NCBI GenBank assembly: GCA_965247075.1
Contig: CBDFGK010000003.1
Location: forward strand, 1,178,001 to 1,242,000
DNA: 64,000 nt
Reading direction: 5' to 3'
Source: CBDFGK01 sp965247075
GTDB lineage: Bacteria > Pseudomonadota > Gammaproteobacteria > Pseudomonadales > Halieaceae
Each line of letters starts with the position of its first letter. Within the stretch, counting starts at the first letter, position 1. The translations under genes and the position numbers were made by a program. Below the pieces are notes generated by a model. That model was not told the origin of the DNA and made no database searches. It saw only the letters and a program-made list of their open reading frames with translations. Below, in pieces: positions 37,546-46,805 of this stretch.

Positions 37546-39597
37546 TCAGCCCTCTGGTGTCAGCCAGATTGGTGAAGACCAGGCCCGCTCCTGAATAAGC
37601 CTGGGCAGGGAGGGGTCGCTGCAGGCGATGGGGCGCTGGGATGCAGGTAACCGCAGGCACTGGCGCCAACTCCAGCGACAACTGGGATTCTCAATTACCC
37701 GCAGGTAGTAGGCAGCACTCTGGCCGGCGCTGAAATCCGCATCCACCCAGGTGGCACAGTACTGACCGGAGCCGGCACCGGACCTGGTAGGCATACAGGA
37801 ATCCAGATCCACATCGGCGCCGTTATGCTTGTCGCCGGCGACGTCGAATACCGCCTGGTGGAACGCGTCCCCGTCACCGTGCCAAACCTTGACGATTTGC
37901 AGCCGCTGCAGTGGGTTGCCGGCCGGGTCTGCAGCGGCGGCAGCCACAAACAGCGGCGACCCCGGTTGGTCTGTGCTGACTAACTCACCGCCCATGGGCA
38001 CGCCGCCGGCATATCCCGCAGCGGCAATATCCCCGTCGCAAATATTTTCAGGGAGCTGCCAACCGGCAAAGAATCTCGGCGTAATGCGTGTGCCACTGGT
38101 AGCAAAAACCTCGCGCCGACGCATACCGTCAAACAGCGAGTCCCGGCTGTTCTCCTCTGCCCAAATACCTACCAGCCCGCCGGGGTTCAAGTTGGCGGCC
38201 GGCCGGCCGGCGAAACCCTTGCCCGGCCGCATGCGGTCAGCCACCGTATTGTCAGTATTGGCACAACAGCCATCGTACTGATCTTCGTCTACATCACCGG
38301 GGCTGGCGTTGTGCGTGTCGGTACTGCCGACGAAGCCAAACAGGTAGGGATTTATGCCTATTCGCGCTTGCTCGGCCATACCTTCGACAAGCGCATAACG
38401 GGCGAAGTCCAGGCGCGATTGACAACCTCGACCAAAAATTGCACCGGAGCCCGTACCGCCCTCGCAAGCAGCCGGCGCGTCGGCACCGGTACTGCGCATT
38501 TTCTCAAAATCGCACAGCTCATCATTGCCGTGTACTTGCCACAGCCCGGCCTTGCACTCTGATTCACCCTTGCTCTGCATGATCTCCACCACGGGTTCCC
38601 AGCGCGCTCGCAAGCTGGCCAGCCGGCGTTGCTCTGCGGCACTTTCATCACGCCAGGGAATAGTGAACATGCGGCCGTTCGAGACGTTGGGATTGTGGGG
38701 TATCGACAGGGCATCGCAAGCGCCCTCCCGGTCGATGCAGAGTTGATCCAGCCGTTCGAACATGAGCAGCGGATTGGACAGTTCCCGGGAAGAAATGGGC
38801 AGTTCCGGCACAACTTCGTTGCGAAAAATAATATTTCGATGCACTTTTGAAAATGCCGTCGAGTTGCTGTATTCGTAGGCGTGGAAGCTGGTAAAACTAC
38901 AGTCACTGCTGCGATCATAGTAGCGCTCGGCGGCCTGTTGCGTGTCTGCCCAGGCAGTTTTTAGTTCTGCCCGGCACAGGCCGTTGTCGCTGCCACATAT
39001 ACTGTGCCGACCCCACAGGCCCATGAGTTCGGTCATGCGACCATTCTCACCCAGTAGCCGTGCCAGCAGGCTGCCGCTCTCAATCTCGCCACGGTAGGCC
39101 CGACAGGCTTCTGCATGGTAGGCAGGCGATTGTGGGCGGGTACACAGCCCAGTCTCTCCCATCCACTCGGCGTGATCGGTCACGGCGACAAAATCAAGCG
39201 GCCTACCCAGTTGCGCTGATCGTGTGCCGAGTTGCCCGTCGTTATATGGCCCCAACCCAATCGGCTCACCCCGGGCGAAGCGGTAGGCATCATCTACCGT
39301 GCCCAACATTCCGCGCGAACGGGCATCCATGGAATAGGCGGTGTGAACATGCAGGTCACCGAAAAACACCTGTCGCAGTGGCTTGTTGTTGTCGCAGGCG
39401 TCTCTGGCCTGCGCGACAATTGGGGGTGCCGCTGAGACAGGCGGCTGCCACTGATCGGAGGAGCGGTAGTGCTGGATTACCCAGGCAGTCGTGAATACCA
39501 TGAAGATGAGCAGAATCAGCCGGCGTAGTCTGCGCATGCGCGAATTCCGGCCTGGCGGCGGTGCAGCATCGGCTGTCATTAGCGTTTCCTCACGCAT
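37546..39597 (-). CDS. DUF3604 protein with an N-terminal membrane anchor
   Basis: A 683-residue protein with one N-terminal membrane helix (ILLIFMVFTTAWVIQHY) rather than a lipobox. The DUF3604 domain opens with VFFGDLHVHTAYSMDARSRG near residue 77 and contains DFVAVTDHAEWMGE and FGFVGSTDTHNASPGD. It ends PSCRW to ERAWSSPIWLTP, like the lipoprotein at 7209-9224. The two differ in their inserts, here with more cysteines. The metal-site histidines suggest hydrolase activity of unknown specificity in the periplasm. It is followed by a palindromic repeat on its 5' side. Confidence 0.8.
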   Translation of the reverse strand: MREETLMTADAAPPPGRNSRMRRLRRLILLIFMVFTTAWVIQHYRSSDQWQPPVSAAPPIVAQARDACDNNKPLRQVFFGDLHVHTAYSMDARSRGMLGTVDDAYRFARGEPIGLGPYNDGQLGTRSAQLGRPLDFVAVTDHAEWMGETGLCTRPQSPAYHAEACRAYRGEIESGSLLARLLGENGRMTELMGLWGRHSICGSDNGLCRAELKTAWADTQQAAERYYDRSSDCSFTSFHAYEYSNSTAFSKVHRNIIFRNEVVPELPISSRELSNPLLMFERLDQLCIDREGACDALSIPHNPNVSNGRMFTIPWRDESAAEQRRLASLRARWEPVVEIMQSKGESECKAGLWQVHGNDELCDFEKMRSTGADAPAACEGGTGSGAIFGRGCQSRLDFARYALVEGMAEQARIGINPYLFGFVGSTDTHNASPGDVDEDQYDGCCANTDNTVADRMRPGKGFAGRPAANLNPGGLVGIWAEENSRDSLFDGMRRREVFATSGTRITPRFFAGWQLPENICDGDIAAAGYAGGVPMGGELVSTDQPGSPLFVAAAAADPAGNPLQRLQIVKVWHGDGDAFHQAVFDVAGDKHNGADVDLDSCMPTRSGAGSGQYCATWVDADFSAGQSAAYYLRVIENPSCRWSWRQCLRLPASQRPIACSDPSLPRLIQERAWSSPIWLTPEG

Positions 39598-39610
39598 GTC
39601 ATCAGAAAAT

Positions 39611-39673
39611 GGGGTCAGAGTAAAACCGTCATTTCTGGCCAGTGGCCAGAAATGACGGTTTTACTCTGACCCC
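39611..39673. repeat. Perfect palindromic GGGGTCAG-family repeat
   Basis: A 63-bp element. Its 30-base arm reads GGGGTCAGAGTAAAACCGTC then ATTTCTGGCC and is mirrored perfectly around a central three-base gap. It lies between the DUF3604 start and the upstream flavoprotein gene's stop, in an intergenic of about 90 bp. Confidence 0.9.
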
Positions 39674-39686
39674 GGACCTTGGGTTC

Positions 39687-41825
39687 TCAGGTGCGTCTCC
39701 AGGTGTGAAATTTCTCTGCCGCGCTCAGCAAGCCTTCCGGTTTGCGCGCCTTGCGCCACTCGCCGGCGACAAACCTGTTACTTTCTGACAGTGTGGGATA
39801 CACGTGGATAGTGCCCAGAATTTTGTTGAGCCCAAGGCCGTGTTTCATGGCCATAATATACTCCGCCAACAACTCCGCCGCATGGTAACCAACAATCGTG
39901 GCACCCAGGATCCTGTCCTTGCCCGGCACGGTTAATACCTTGATAAAACCGTGTGCCTCGCCATCGGCAATGGCGCGGTCCAGATCATCGATATCATAGC
40001 GAGTGACCTCGTAGGCAATCCCCTTTTCATTCGCTTCCAGCTCATTGAGCCCCACCCGCGCCACCTCGGGATCGATGAACGTCGCCCAGGGAATGACCGA
40101 GTAGTCCACTTTGAATTTGTGCAGGCAACCAAACAGTGCATTCACCGCCGCATACCAGGCCTGGTGGCTGGCGGTATGGGTGAACTGGTAGGGACCGGCC
40201 ACGTCCCCGCACGCCAAAATGGTGGGAATACCGGTGCGCAGGTATTCATCCACCGCCAGGGTGCCGGTGGGCGCCGGCTCGATGCCCAATTCTTGCAGGC
40301 CCATGCCTTCAGTATTCGCCTTGCGGCCCACCGCCACCAGCACCCTGTCAAATTCGAGACTGCGAGTTTCACCACCGCAATCAAAGCTCGCCACTTTGCG
40401 ACCATCCTGTTCTGTACTAAAGCCATTGGCCCGGTGATTGACCAACACATCGATGCCCTGGCGCTCAAATTCAGCCTGCACCAGCGCGCTCACTTCCGAA
40501 TCTTCCCGCGGCAGCACCTGCAGTGCCATATCCACCAAGGTTACTTTGCTACCCAGCCGCGCAAAGGCCTGTGCCAGCTCACAGCCAATGGGTCCAGCGC
40601 CCATGACCAATAAGCGCTCGGGTAAATCTCGCAAATCCCACAAGGTATCGGAGGTCAGGTAGTCCTGCTGATCCAGCCCCGGTACCGGCGGCACACAGGG
40701 CCTGGACCCACTGGCGATAACGATATGCCGGGCACTGCGCACCTGTCCATTTATCTCGACCTCCCAGGGGGAAATAACCCTGGCCTGTCCAACCATGCAG
40801 TTAACGCCCAATTCCGTAAAACGCTCGATCGAGTCGTGGGGCTCTATACGACGTATTACCTGCTGCACGCGCTCCATAACTGCGGGGAATTTCACCGCCA
40901 CATCTACTGGCGCCAACCCGAACTCGGGCGCACGGCGCAGGTAGTCGGCAATGTGCGCCGAGCGAATCAGCGCTTTGCTGGGCACGCACCCGGTATGCAG
41001 ACAATCGCCACCCATTTTGTGGCGCTCTACCAGGCTGACCCGCGCTCGTACCGTAGCCGCTATCAGGGCAGTAACCAGGCCCGCCGAGCCACCTCCGATT
41101 ACGATCAGGTTGTCATCAAAAACCTGTGGTCGACGGTACCCAGATAACACCCGTCGCGCCCTGACAACACTCAGCGCCCACTTGGCCAACAGCGGGAATA
41201 CTCCCAACAGCGCGAAAGAGGCAATCAGCCCCGGCGATAATATCCCTCCCAATCCATTCAACTGGGCCAACTGGGTACCCGCATTCACATATACCGCCGT
41301 ACCGGCCAGCATACCGACCTGGCTAACCCAGTAGAATCGCCAGAGCGAGACAGGCAGCACCCCCATTAACAGGTTAATCACAAAGAACGGGAACAGCGGC
41401 ACCAGGCGCAAGCCAAACAGATAGAAGGCTCCATCGCGTTCAAAGCCAGAGTTCACCGACTGCAATTGTCGCCGAAATTTACCCTGCACCCAGTCTCGCA
41501 GGACAACGCGGGACACCAGGCAGGCAAGGGTCGCACCCAGCGAGCTGGCAAAAGACACCAACAGCAATCCGTACCAGAAGCCGAACAGGGCGCCACCGGC
41601 CAGGGTTATAACCACGGCTCCGGGCAGAGACAAGCCGGCGATCACAATATAAATAACAAAATAGTACAGTGCAGTTTCGCCGGGCTGTTGCCGGTAAAAG
41701 TCTCGCAACTCACCCATACGCTCCTGCACCACAGCCAGTTGCAGATACTGGCCCAGGTCCAGCGCGAACCATGCGCCTGTGGCAAGCAATACCATAATGG
41801 CGATAATCAGTTTTTGGTTTTGCAT
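39687..41825 (-). CDS. VTT (TVP38/DedA-like) membrane domain fused to a flavoprotein disulfide reductase
   Basis: A 712-residue fusion. Residues about 1-215 form a TVP38/TMEM64-type membrane domain (SNARE-associated/VTT) with GAVVITLAGGALFGFWYGLL and several helices. From residue 240 it is a class I pyridine nucleotide-disulfide oxidoreductase: FAD loop GGGSAGLVTALIAA, redox pair GGDCLHTGCVPSK, NAD loop MGAGPIGCELAQAF and C-terminal IHVYPTLSE. This resembles mercuric reductase-like enzymes tethered to a membrane scaffold. The electron acceptor is not known. The ATG at 41825 fits the first helix. Confidence 0.82.
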   Translation of the reverse strand: MQNQKLIIAIMVLLATGAWFALDLGQYLQLAVVQERMGELRDFYRQQPGETALYYFVIYIVIAGLSLPGAVVITLAGGALFGFWYGLLLVSFASSLGATLACLVSRVVLRDWVQGKFRRQLQSVNSGFERDGAFYLFGLRLVPLFPFFVINLLMGVLPVSLWRFYWVSQVGMLAGTAVYVNAGTQLAQLNGLGGILSPGLIASFALLGVFPLLAKWALSVVRARRVLSGYRRPQVFDDNLIVIGGGSAGLVTALIAATVRARVSLVERHKMGGDCLHTGCVPSKALIRSAHIADYLRRAPEFGLAPVDVAVKFPAVMERVQQVIRRIEPHDSIERFTELGVNCMVGQARVISPWEVEINGQVRSARHIVIASGSRPCVPPVPGLDQQDYLTSDTLWDLRDLPERLLVMGAGPIGCELAQAFARLGSKVTLVDMALQVLPREDSEVSALVQAEFERQGIDVLVNHRANGFSTEQDGRKVASFDCGGETRSLEFDRVLVAVGRKANTEGMGLQELGIEPAPTGTLAVDEYLRTGIPTILACGDVAGPYQFTHTASHQAWYAAVNALFGCLHKFKVDYSVIPWATFIDPEVARVGLNELEANEKGIAYEVTRYDIDDLDRAIADGEAHGFIKVLTVPGKDRILGATIVGYHAAELLAEYIMAMKHGLGLNKILGTIHVYPTLSESNRFVAGEWRKARKPEGLLSAAEKFHTWRRT

Positions 41826-41926
41826 AGATATCGTCTCGAGCCGGCTTAGGCGAAGCTTATACCAATATGGCCTATACAAATGGCAATAAATTCCTTTTGG
41901 CCGGATGAATTCGGCGGCACAGTCGT

Positions 41927-41953
41927 GGGGTCAGAAGTCTGGACTCTGACCCC
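41927..41953. repeat. Short GGGGTCAG-family inverted repeat
   Basis: GGGGTCAGA and TCTGACCCC flank a nine-base centre. It lies in the intergenic region upstream of thioredoxin and downstream (by strand) of the fusion protein start. Confidence 0.65.
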
Positions 41954-42057
41954 GGTCTGGTTAATTTCGACCAACAGAACTCATTGTGGTGAACCCTTGC
42001 AATGGTATGATGAGCCCCCATCCAGTTTAGGCAAATCACGCCAATCAGGAGAAAACA

Positions 42058-42384
42058 ATGAGTGAGCATATCGTCAACGTCAGTGACGCCAGCTTTGATG
42101 ATGAAGTGTTGAATTCAGAAGTACCGGTACTGGTCGACTTCTGGGCCGAGTGGTGTGGTCCCTGCAAAATGATCGCCCCGGTACTCAGCGAAATTGCTGA
42201 CGAGTACGCTGGTCAGCTCAAGATCTGTAAAGTGGACGTAGACGCTAACCCGGAAACACCACCCAAGTTTGGTATTCGCGGTATTCCCACGCTCATCCTG
42301 TTCAAGGGCGGCAATGCAGAGGCCACCAAGGTCGGCGCACTTTCCAAGACTCAGCTTACGGAATTTGTTCAAGAGGCATTATAG
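42058..42384 (+). CDS. trxA: Thioredoxin
   Basis: A 108-residue canonical thioredoxin 1. The active site is EWCGPCK (Cys33, Cys36); GIRGIPTLILFKGG contains the cis-proline. It reduces protein disulfides in the cytoplasm with NADPH via thioredoxin reductase. The ATG follows aggagaaaac. The gene stands alone, with an acyl-CoA dehydrogenase remnant downstream on the opposite strand. Confidence 0.95.
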   Translation: MSEHIVNVSDASFDDEVLNSEVPVLVDFWAEWCGPCKMIAPVLSEIADEYAGQLKICKVDVDANPETPPKFGIRGIPTLILFKGGNAEATKVGALSKTQLTEFVQEAL

Positions 42385-42396
42385 GCCTCGAATATT

Positions 42397-42650
42397 TCAC
42401 CCTGGGGGTATGTTGGCAACAACTGGAAATGTCCGGTTCTGTAGCAAGGTGATGGGTTCTACTTTTACCCCGGGCGTAGCCATTTCGATCAGCACAAAAC
42501 TGATGCCCTGCTGTGGCCTGCCGGAGTTGTCTGTACGCACCAGGCAAAAATGTGGTCTGCGAACTGGGCATGGGTCTGCCACAGCTTGGAGCCGTTGACG
42601 ATGTAGTGGTCGCCGTCCCGCTGTGCATTCGACCAATGCAGGGCTGGCGT
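42397..42650 (-). pseudogene. Acyl-CoA dehydrogenase fragment with a frameshift
   Basis: Translating the minus strand gives an acyl-CoA dehydrogenase middle region: ALHWSNAQRDGDHYIVNGSK, LWQTHAQFADHIF, then in the next frame FCLVRTDNSGRPQQGISFVL, IEMATPGVKVEPI. The frame changes at a run of five T residues where six would be expected, i.e. a one-base deletion. The flanking parts of the about 390-residue enzyme are missing. It is a short inactive fossil next to thioredoxin. Confidence 0.72.
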
Positions 42651-43981
42651 TATCTTCTATTCCAGTACCGGTAAAACGGTAAACCGGCGACGACGGTGAC
42701 AACACCAACCAGCACATTGAGTGGCTGAGACACAAGCAGGTTGTACAGGTACACCGCCGATATCAGCAGGAAAGCGATTGGGGTGAAGGGGTAGCCCCAC
42801 ACCTTGTAGGGCCGTGGCAGGTCAGGTTCACGAATGCGTAGCACGATCACTGCGACCACCGCGAGGCAAATGAAGATATGTGCGACAAAGGCGACAAAGC
42901 CCAGTATCTGTGAATAGCTGCCTGTGACCGCGTATAAGGAGGCGACCCCGCCGATCAGGATCAAGGCATGGGTCGGTACACCGGTTTTCTCATTGACGAC
43001 GGCAATATTCTTGAAGAAAAGGCCGTCTCTGGCCAGGGCAAAGGGTATGCGTGGGTAGTTGAGAAGTTGTGCATTGAGCACACCAATGGAAGAGCAACAA
43101 ATAATGAATGCCACCACGATAGCGCCGGCAGGTCCGATCAGTTTGGCGGTCATGTCGCCGGCGATGCGTTGGGAGGTTCTGACTTCTTCGAAGGAAAGAA
43201 CCGACAAATAGACGATGTTCAAAACCAGGTAAAGGATCAGTACGATGGTAAAGCCGATGAGGATGGCGCGGGGAATGTTTTTTTCCGGTTCCCGTACCTC
43301 TTCAGCAACGTGGGTGACGAAAAAGGCGCCGCTGTAGGAAAACAGGCAAAGAATCATCGCAGTGCTAATGTTTTTCAGCGTTGAGCCAAGGCTATCGGCG
43401 CTGTCGCCGGTACTCAATACACTACTGAAATTCAGCTCGGCAAGTATCAGTGCTCCAGCGATCAGGGCCAGAATCAGCCCGATCTTGGTAAAGGTAATAA
43501 GGTTTTGGGTAATGCCACCCTGGTGTACGCCCCTGGCATTGAGGGCAGTCAGTATGGCAATCAGGCAGATCGCACCGGTGCTGATATATTCGCCGCTAAT
43601 CAGACCAAGGGCCTGCAAAATTGGCATCAGGTATGTCGATGCCATGATGGCAACGACGGCAATAGCGCCGGTTGCGTAGGTGAAACACATCATCCACGCA
43701 AAGCTGAAGGCGACGAGCTCCGATCCATAGGCACGTTTGAGGAAAACATATGTGCCACCGGTCTGTGGTAGTGCCGCGGATAATTCAGCAAAACACAACG
43801 CGGAAGCACCCGCGAGAAGCCCGGCTACCAGCCAGGTAACCATCACCAGCAGCGGGCTGCCCACGACGTTGGCGATGTCACTGGTAACCAGGAAAATGGT
43901 AGTGCCAATAATGCCGCCGACCACCAGAGTAGTGGCCTCCAGCCCGCCGAGGCCGCGAACCAGTTTATTTTGCGGTTTCAA
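42650..43981 (-). CDS. APC-family amino acid permease
   Basis: A 443-residue transporter with about 12 membrane segments. The first helix contains TTLVVGGIIGTTIF, the unwound G-rich motif of the APC fold; FAELSAALPQTGGTYVFLKRAYG follows. This identifies a basic or neutral amino acid/polyamine permease in the inner membrane. The substrate cannot be inferred. Its 3' end abuts the acyl-CoA dehydrogenase remnant and it stands 128 bp from the aldehyde dehydrogenase gene. Confidence 0.85.
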   Translation of the reverse strand: MKPQNKLVRGLGGLEATTLVVGGIIGTTIFLVTSDIANVVGSPLLVMVTWLVAGLLAGASALCFAELSAALPQTGGTYVFLKRAYGSELVAFSFAWMMCFTYATGAIAVVAIMASTYLMPILQALGLISGEYISTGAICLIAILTALNARGVHQGGITQNLITFTKIGLILALIAGALILAELNFSSVLSTGDSADSLGSTLKNISTAMILCLFSYSGAFFVTHVAEEVREPEKNIPRAILIGFTIVLILYLVLNIVYLSVLSFEEVRTSQRIAGDMTAKLIGPAGAIVVAFIICCSSIGVLNAQLLNYPRIPFALARDGLFFKNIAVVNEKTGVPTHALILIGGVASLYAVTGSYSQILGFVAFVAHIFICLAVVAVIVLRIREPDLPRPYKVWGYPFTPIAFLLISAVYLYNLLVSQPLNVLVGVVTVVAGLPFYRYWNRR

Positions 43982-44109
43982 AATTCATCCTGCCGGTCGA
44001 TTGCATGGGGACTGCACCTCAATGATAAATAGATACCGGGCCGCTTCGATATCCTCGGTGATAGTAAGGGCCGCACCGGGGCAGCCTCTACCGAGCTGTT
44101 GTGTGTGGT

Positions 44110-45573
44110 TTAGACTTTGGTTTGCGCCTTGATGCTGTTCTCGGTCCTGGACCCATAGGGTGGGCGCATTCCCGCCAGGCCAGCGACATCGACCTTGCTC
44201 TGCTTGTAAATGGCCTTGGCGTGGCTGAATGTCTTGAAACCATCGTAGCCGTGGTAAGAGCCCATGCCGGCGGGACCGACACCACCGAAGGGAAGGTCTT
44301 CCTGCATGATGTGCATGATCACATCGTTGATACAGACACCCCCGGAAGTCGTGCGGTCCAGCACATCGCGCTCTTCCTTTTTGTCTTCACCAAAGTAGTA
44401 CACCGCCAATGGGCGCGGCTTGCTGTTGACGTAGTCAATGGTCTCGCCGAAGTCCCGGTAGGTTTTGATCGCCAGCAGCGGGCCAAAAATTTCTTCTTCC
44501 AGCACGCGCATATCTTCGCTGGGGTTCTTGACGATGGTGGGGGGGATTTTCTGCGTTCCCTGCTGCGCAGAGAAATCTTCACCGGCCGGGTTTACCGCAA
44601 TCACTTCGCCGCCTTTGCTGCGCGCATCTTCCAGATATCCGTTCAGGCGTTGGTAGTGCCGGTCGTTAACCACAGATGTGTACTGGGGGTTGTCCAGCAG
44701 CTTGGGGTACATTGCGGCGACAGATGCCTTGATCTCGTCGATCACCTCGTCGAGTTTTTCTTCCGGCACCATCAGGAAATCGGGCGCCAGGCAAATCTGG
44801 CCGGCGTTCATGGTTTTGCCCAGCATGATGCGGCCAATGGATTTTTTGAGGTCGGCGCTACGGCTGATCAGTACCGGTGACTTGCCACCCAGCTCCAGGG
44901 TAACCGGTACCAGGTTTTTGGCCGCGGCGGACATGACGTGACGCGCGATCGAGGTAGCGCCGGTAAAAATCATATGGTCGAAGGGCAGGGAGGTAAATGC
45001 CGCGCCCACTTCCGGGCCACCGGGAAATATGGCCACTTCCTTTTCGTCGTAGGCGTCGGCGATCACTTCGCACATCACCTCAGCAACCGAAGGGGTAAAT
45101 TCTGAGGGCTTGATGATGGCGCGGTTACCGGCAGCCAGCACATCCGCCAGCGGACCAAAGGTCAGGTTAACCGGAAAGTTCCAGGGGCTGATGATGCCAA
45201 CCACACCCAGCGGTTGGTACTCAATGCGCGAGCGACCGCCCAACAGGCCCAGGGGGAATAGAGACTTGCGTTTTTCAGGCTTCATGTATTTGCGCACATG
45301 CCTGGCGGCGTTTTTCATAGGTGTGATGCTGCCGGCGATGTCGGTGAGCATAGACATCGCACGGGGTCGGCAGCTGAAATCGGTATTCAGGGCAGCGGTG
45401 AGCTTGTCCATGTGCCTGGCGACTGCCGCAACCCCTCGGTTGAGTCTGTCGATACGAGTTTCGGCGCTGACATGGCCTTCATTGATGTAGTCCTGGCGCT
45501 GGGCATCCAGCACTTTCATCATGGCATCGGTAATGGGGTCGTTGTCGGTGGTAGTTGTCTCGGGCGCGTTCAT
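44110..45573 (-). CDS. Coniferyl-aldehyde-dehydrogenase-type NAD(P) aldehyde dehydrogenase
   Basis: A 487-residue aldehyde dehydrogenase. VGIISPWNFPVNL, ELGGKSPVL with the general-base Glu, and NAGQICLAPD with the catalytic Cys are all present. The N-terminal region and C-terminal NSIKAQ tail resemble coniferyl aldehyde dehydrogenases (CalB), which oxidise aromatic or fatty aldehydes. A role with the fatty acyl-CoA reductase at the window's start is possible but unproven. The C-terminal hydrophobic tail typical of fatty aldehyde dehydrogenases is absent. Confidence 0.82.
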   Translation of the reverse strand: MNAPETTTTDNDPITDAMMKVLDAQRQDYINEGHVSAETRIDRLNRGVAAVARHMDKLTAALNTDFSCRPRAMSMLTDIAGSITPMKNAARHVRKYMKPEKRKSLFPLGLLGGRSRIEYQPLGVVGIISPWNFPVNLTFGPLADVLAAGNRAIIKPSEFTPSVAEVMCEVIADAYDEKEVAIFPGGPEVGAAFTSLPFDHMIFTGATSIARHVMSAAAKNLVPVTLELGGKSPVLISRSADLKKSIGRIMLGKTMNAGQICLAPDFLMVPEEKLDEVIDEIKASVAAMYPKLLDNPQYTSVVNDRHYQRLNGYLEDARSKGGEVIAVNPAGEDFSAQQGTQKIPPTIVKNPSEDMRVLEEEIFGPLLAIKTYRDFGETIDYVNSKPRPLAVYYFGEDKKEERDVLDRTTSGGVCINDVIMHIMQEDLPFGGVGPAGMGSYHGYDGFKTFSHAKAIYKQSKVDVAGLAGMRPPYGSRTENSIKAQTKV

Positions 45574-45851
45574 GGGCCTCTCCTCAAAAATTACTGATTA
45601 TGCTTGTTTGACTGAACAGGCAAGTATAGCCCTGTGGATAACTTTGGTTAATAGCCAATATTAGTCAATTGTGGCCAGAAGACGCGGCATTGCGGCCATT
45701 AATTTGGTATCCTTCTTTTCAGGAATAAATAGTATTTTTCCTGAAATATATGGTGATCAACAATGCCGCAAGCAATTGAAAATAAAATACTTTCCAGGGT
45801 ATATGGCCGAGGAATGGGTTGGGCCTATACCTCACCGATTTGGTACACACC

Positions 45852-46658
45852 GTGACGGCTCTATTGTTCGAAAAGCGTGGCCGGCAGGCCTGGCTCACCC
45901 TTAACCGGCCCGACCACAAAAACCTCATGAACGGTGAGATGTTTGTGCAGTTGGTGGATGCCTGGGCCGAGGTACGTAACGATAAAGACATCCGCGTTGC
46001 CATCGTGACGGCGGCCGGCACTGAGGATTTTTGTTGTGGCGGCGAGCTCGGTAACCTGATTGGCTTGTGGACAGGTGCCAGGCAGCCTGAAACGGCAATA
46101 GATGGGCGTCTGCTGGCTGATCCCATGATTGCCGACAAGGTCATGCTCAAACACCAACCCATCTACAAACCTATAATTGCGGCGGTTAACGGCCGCGCCC
46201 TGGGTGGCGGCACCGAGTTGCTGCAGGCCACGGATATTCGCATCGCGGCGGAACACGCACAGTTTTCCCTGCCTGAGCCCATGCGCGGCATTGTTCCCGG
46301 CGCCGGTTCCATGGTGAGGTTAACCCGTCAGCTACCCTACGCCCACGCCATGAAAATACTGCTGTCCGGTGAACCCATTTCGGCTCAGGAGGCACTGGCC
46401 ATGGGCTTGATCTCCGAGGTGGTTGCGGCGGATCAGTTGCAGGCCAGGGCCGAGCAGTTGGCCGACAATGTTTGCAAGCAGGCACCACTGGCATTGCAGG
46501 CGATCAAGCGCACGGCGCTGGACAGCCACACACTGCCCTGGGCGGACGCCTTCCAGATGGAAATGGAGCAATCGGCTACAGTGATGATGAGTAAAGATGC
46601 CCGGGAAGGGCTGCGAGCCTTCAAGGCAAAGCGCCGGCCCGATTTTAAGGGCGAGTGA
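45852..46658 (+). CDS. Enoyl-CoA hydratase/isomerase family protein
   Basis: A 268-residue crotonase-fold protein. NRPDHKNLMNGEMF, the oxyanion-hole segments EDFCCGGELGNLI and AVNGRALGGGTELLQATDIR, and SLPEPMRGIVPGAG are recognisable. The second catalytic Glu of classical hydratases is present in PEPMRGI. It acts on acyl-CoA thioesters, probably in fatty or aromatic acid degradation. The GTG at 45852 begins at the usual family start; the region upstream contains no clear gene. No partner thiolase is near. Confidence 0.82.
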   Translation: MTALLFEKRGRQAWLTLNRPDHKNLMNGEMFVQLVDAWAEVRNDKDIRVAIVTAAGTEDFCCGGELGNLIGLWTGARQPETAIDGRLLADPMIADKVMLKHQPIYKPIIAAVNGRALGGGTELLQATDIRIAAEHAQFSLPEPMRGIVPGAGSMVRLTRQLPYAHAMKILLSGEPISAQEALAMGLISEVVAADQLQARAEQLADNVCKQAPLALQAIKRTALDSHTLPWADAFQMEMEQSATVMMSKDAREGLRAFKAKRRPDFKGE

Positions 46659-46805
46659 TTTTCGTCGCGCCCAGCAGGCGTTCTGCCTGGTAATCCTGAT
46701 CTTGCACTATTTTCAGGCCTACATTGAGGGTATTGCCGTCTTATGCGTGTAGATATATCCTGTGCGAATTCAACGCACAACCAAATACTGACTGGGAAGT
46801 TCAAA

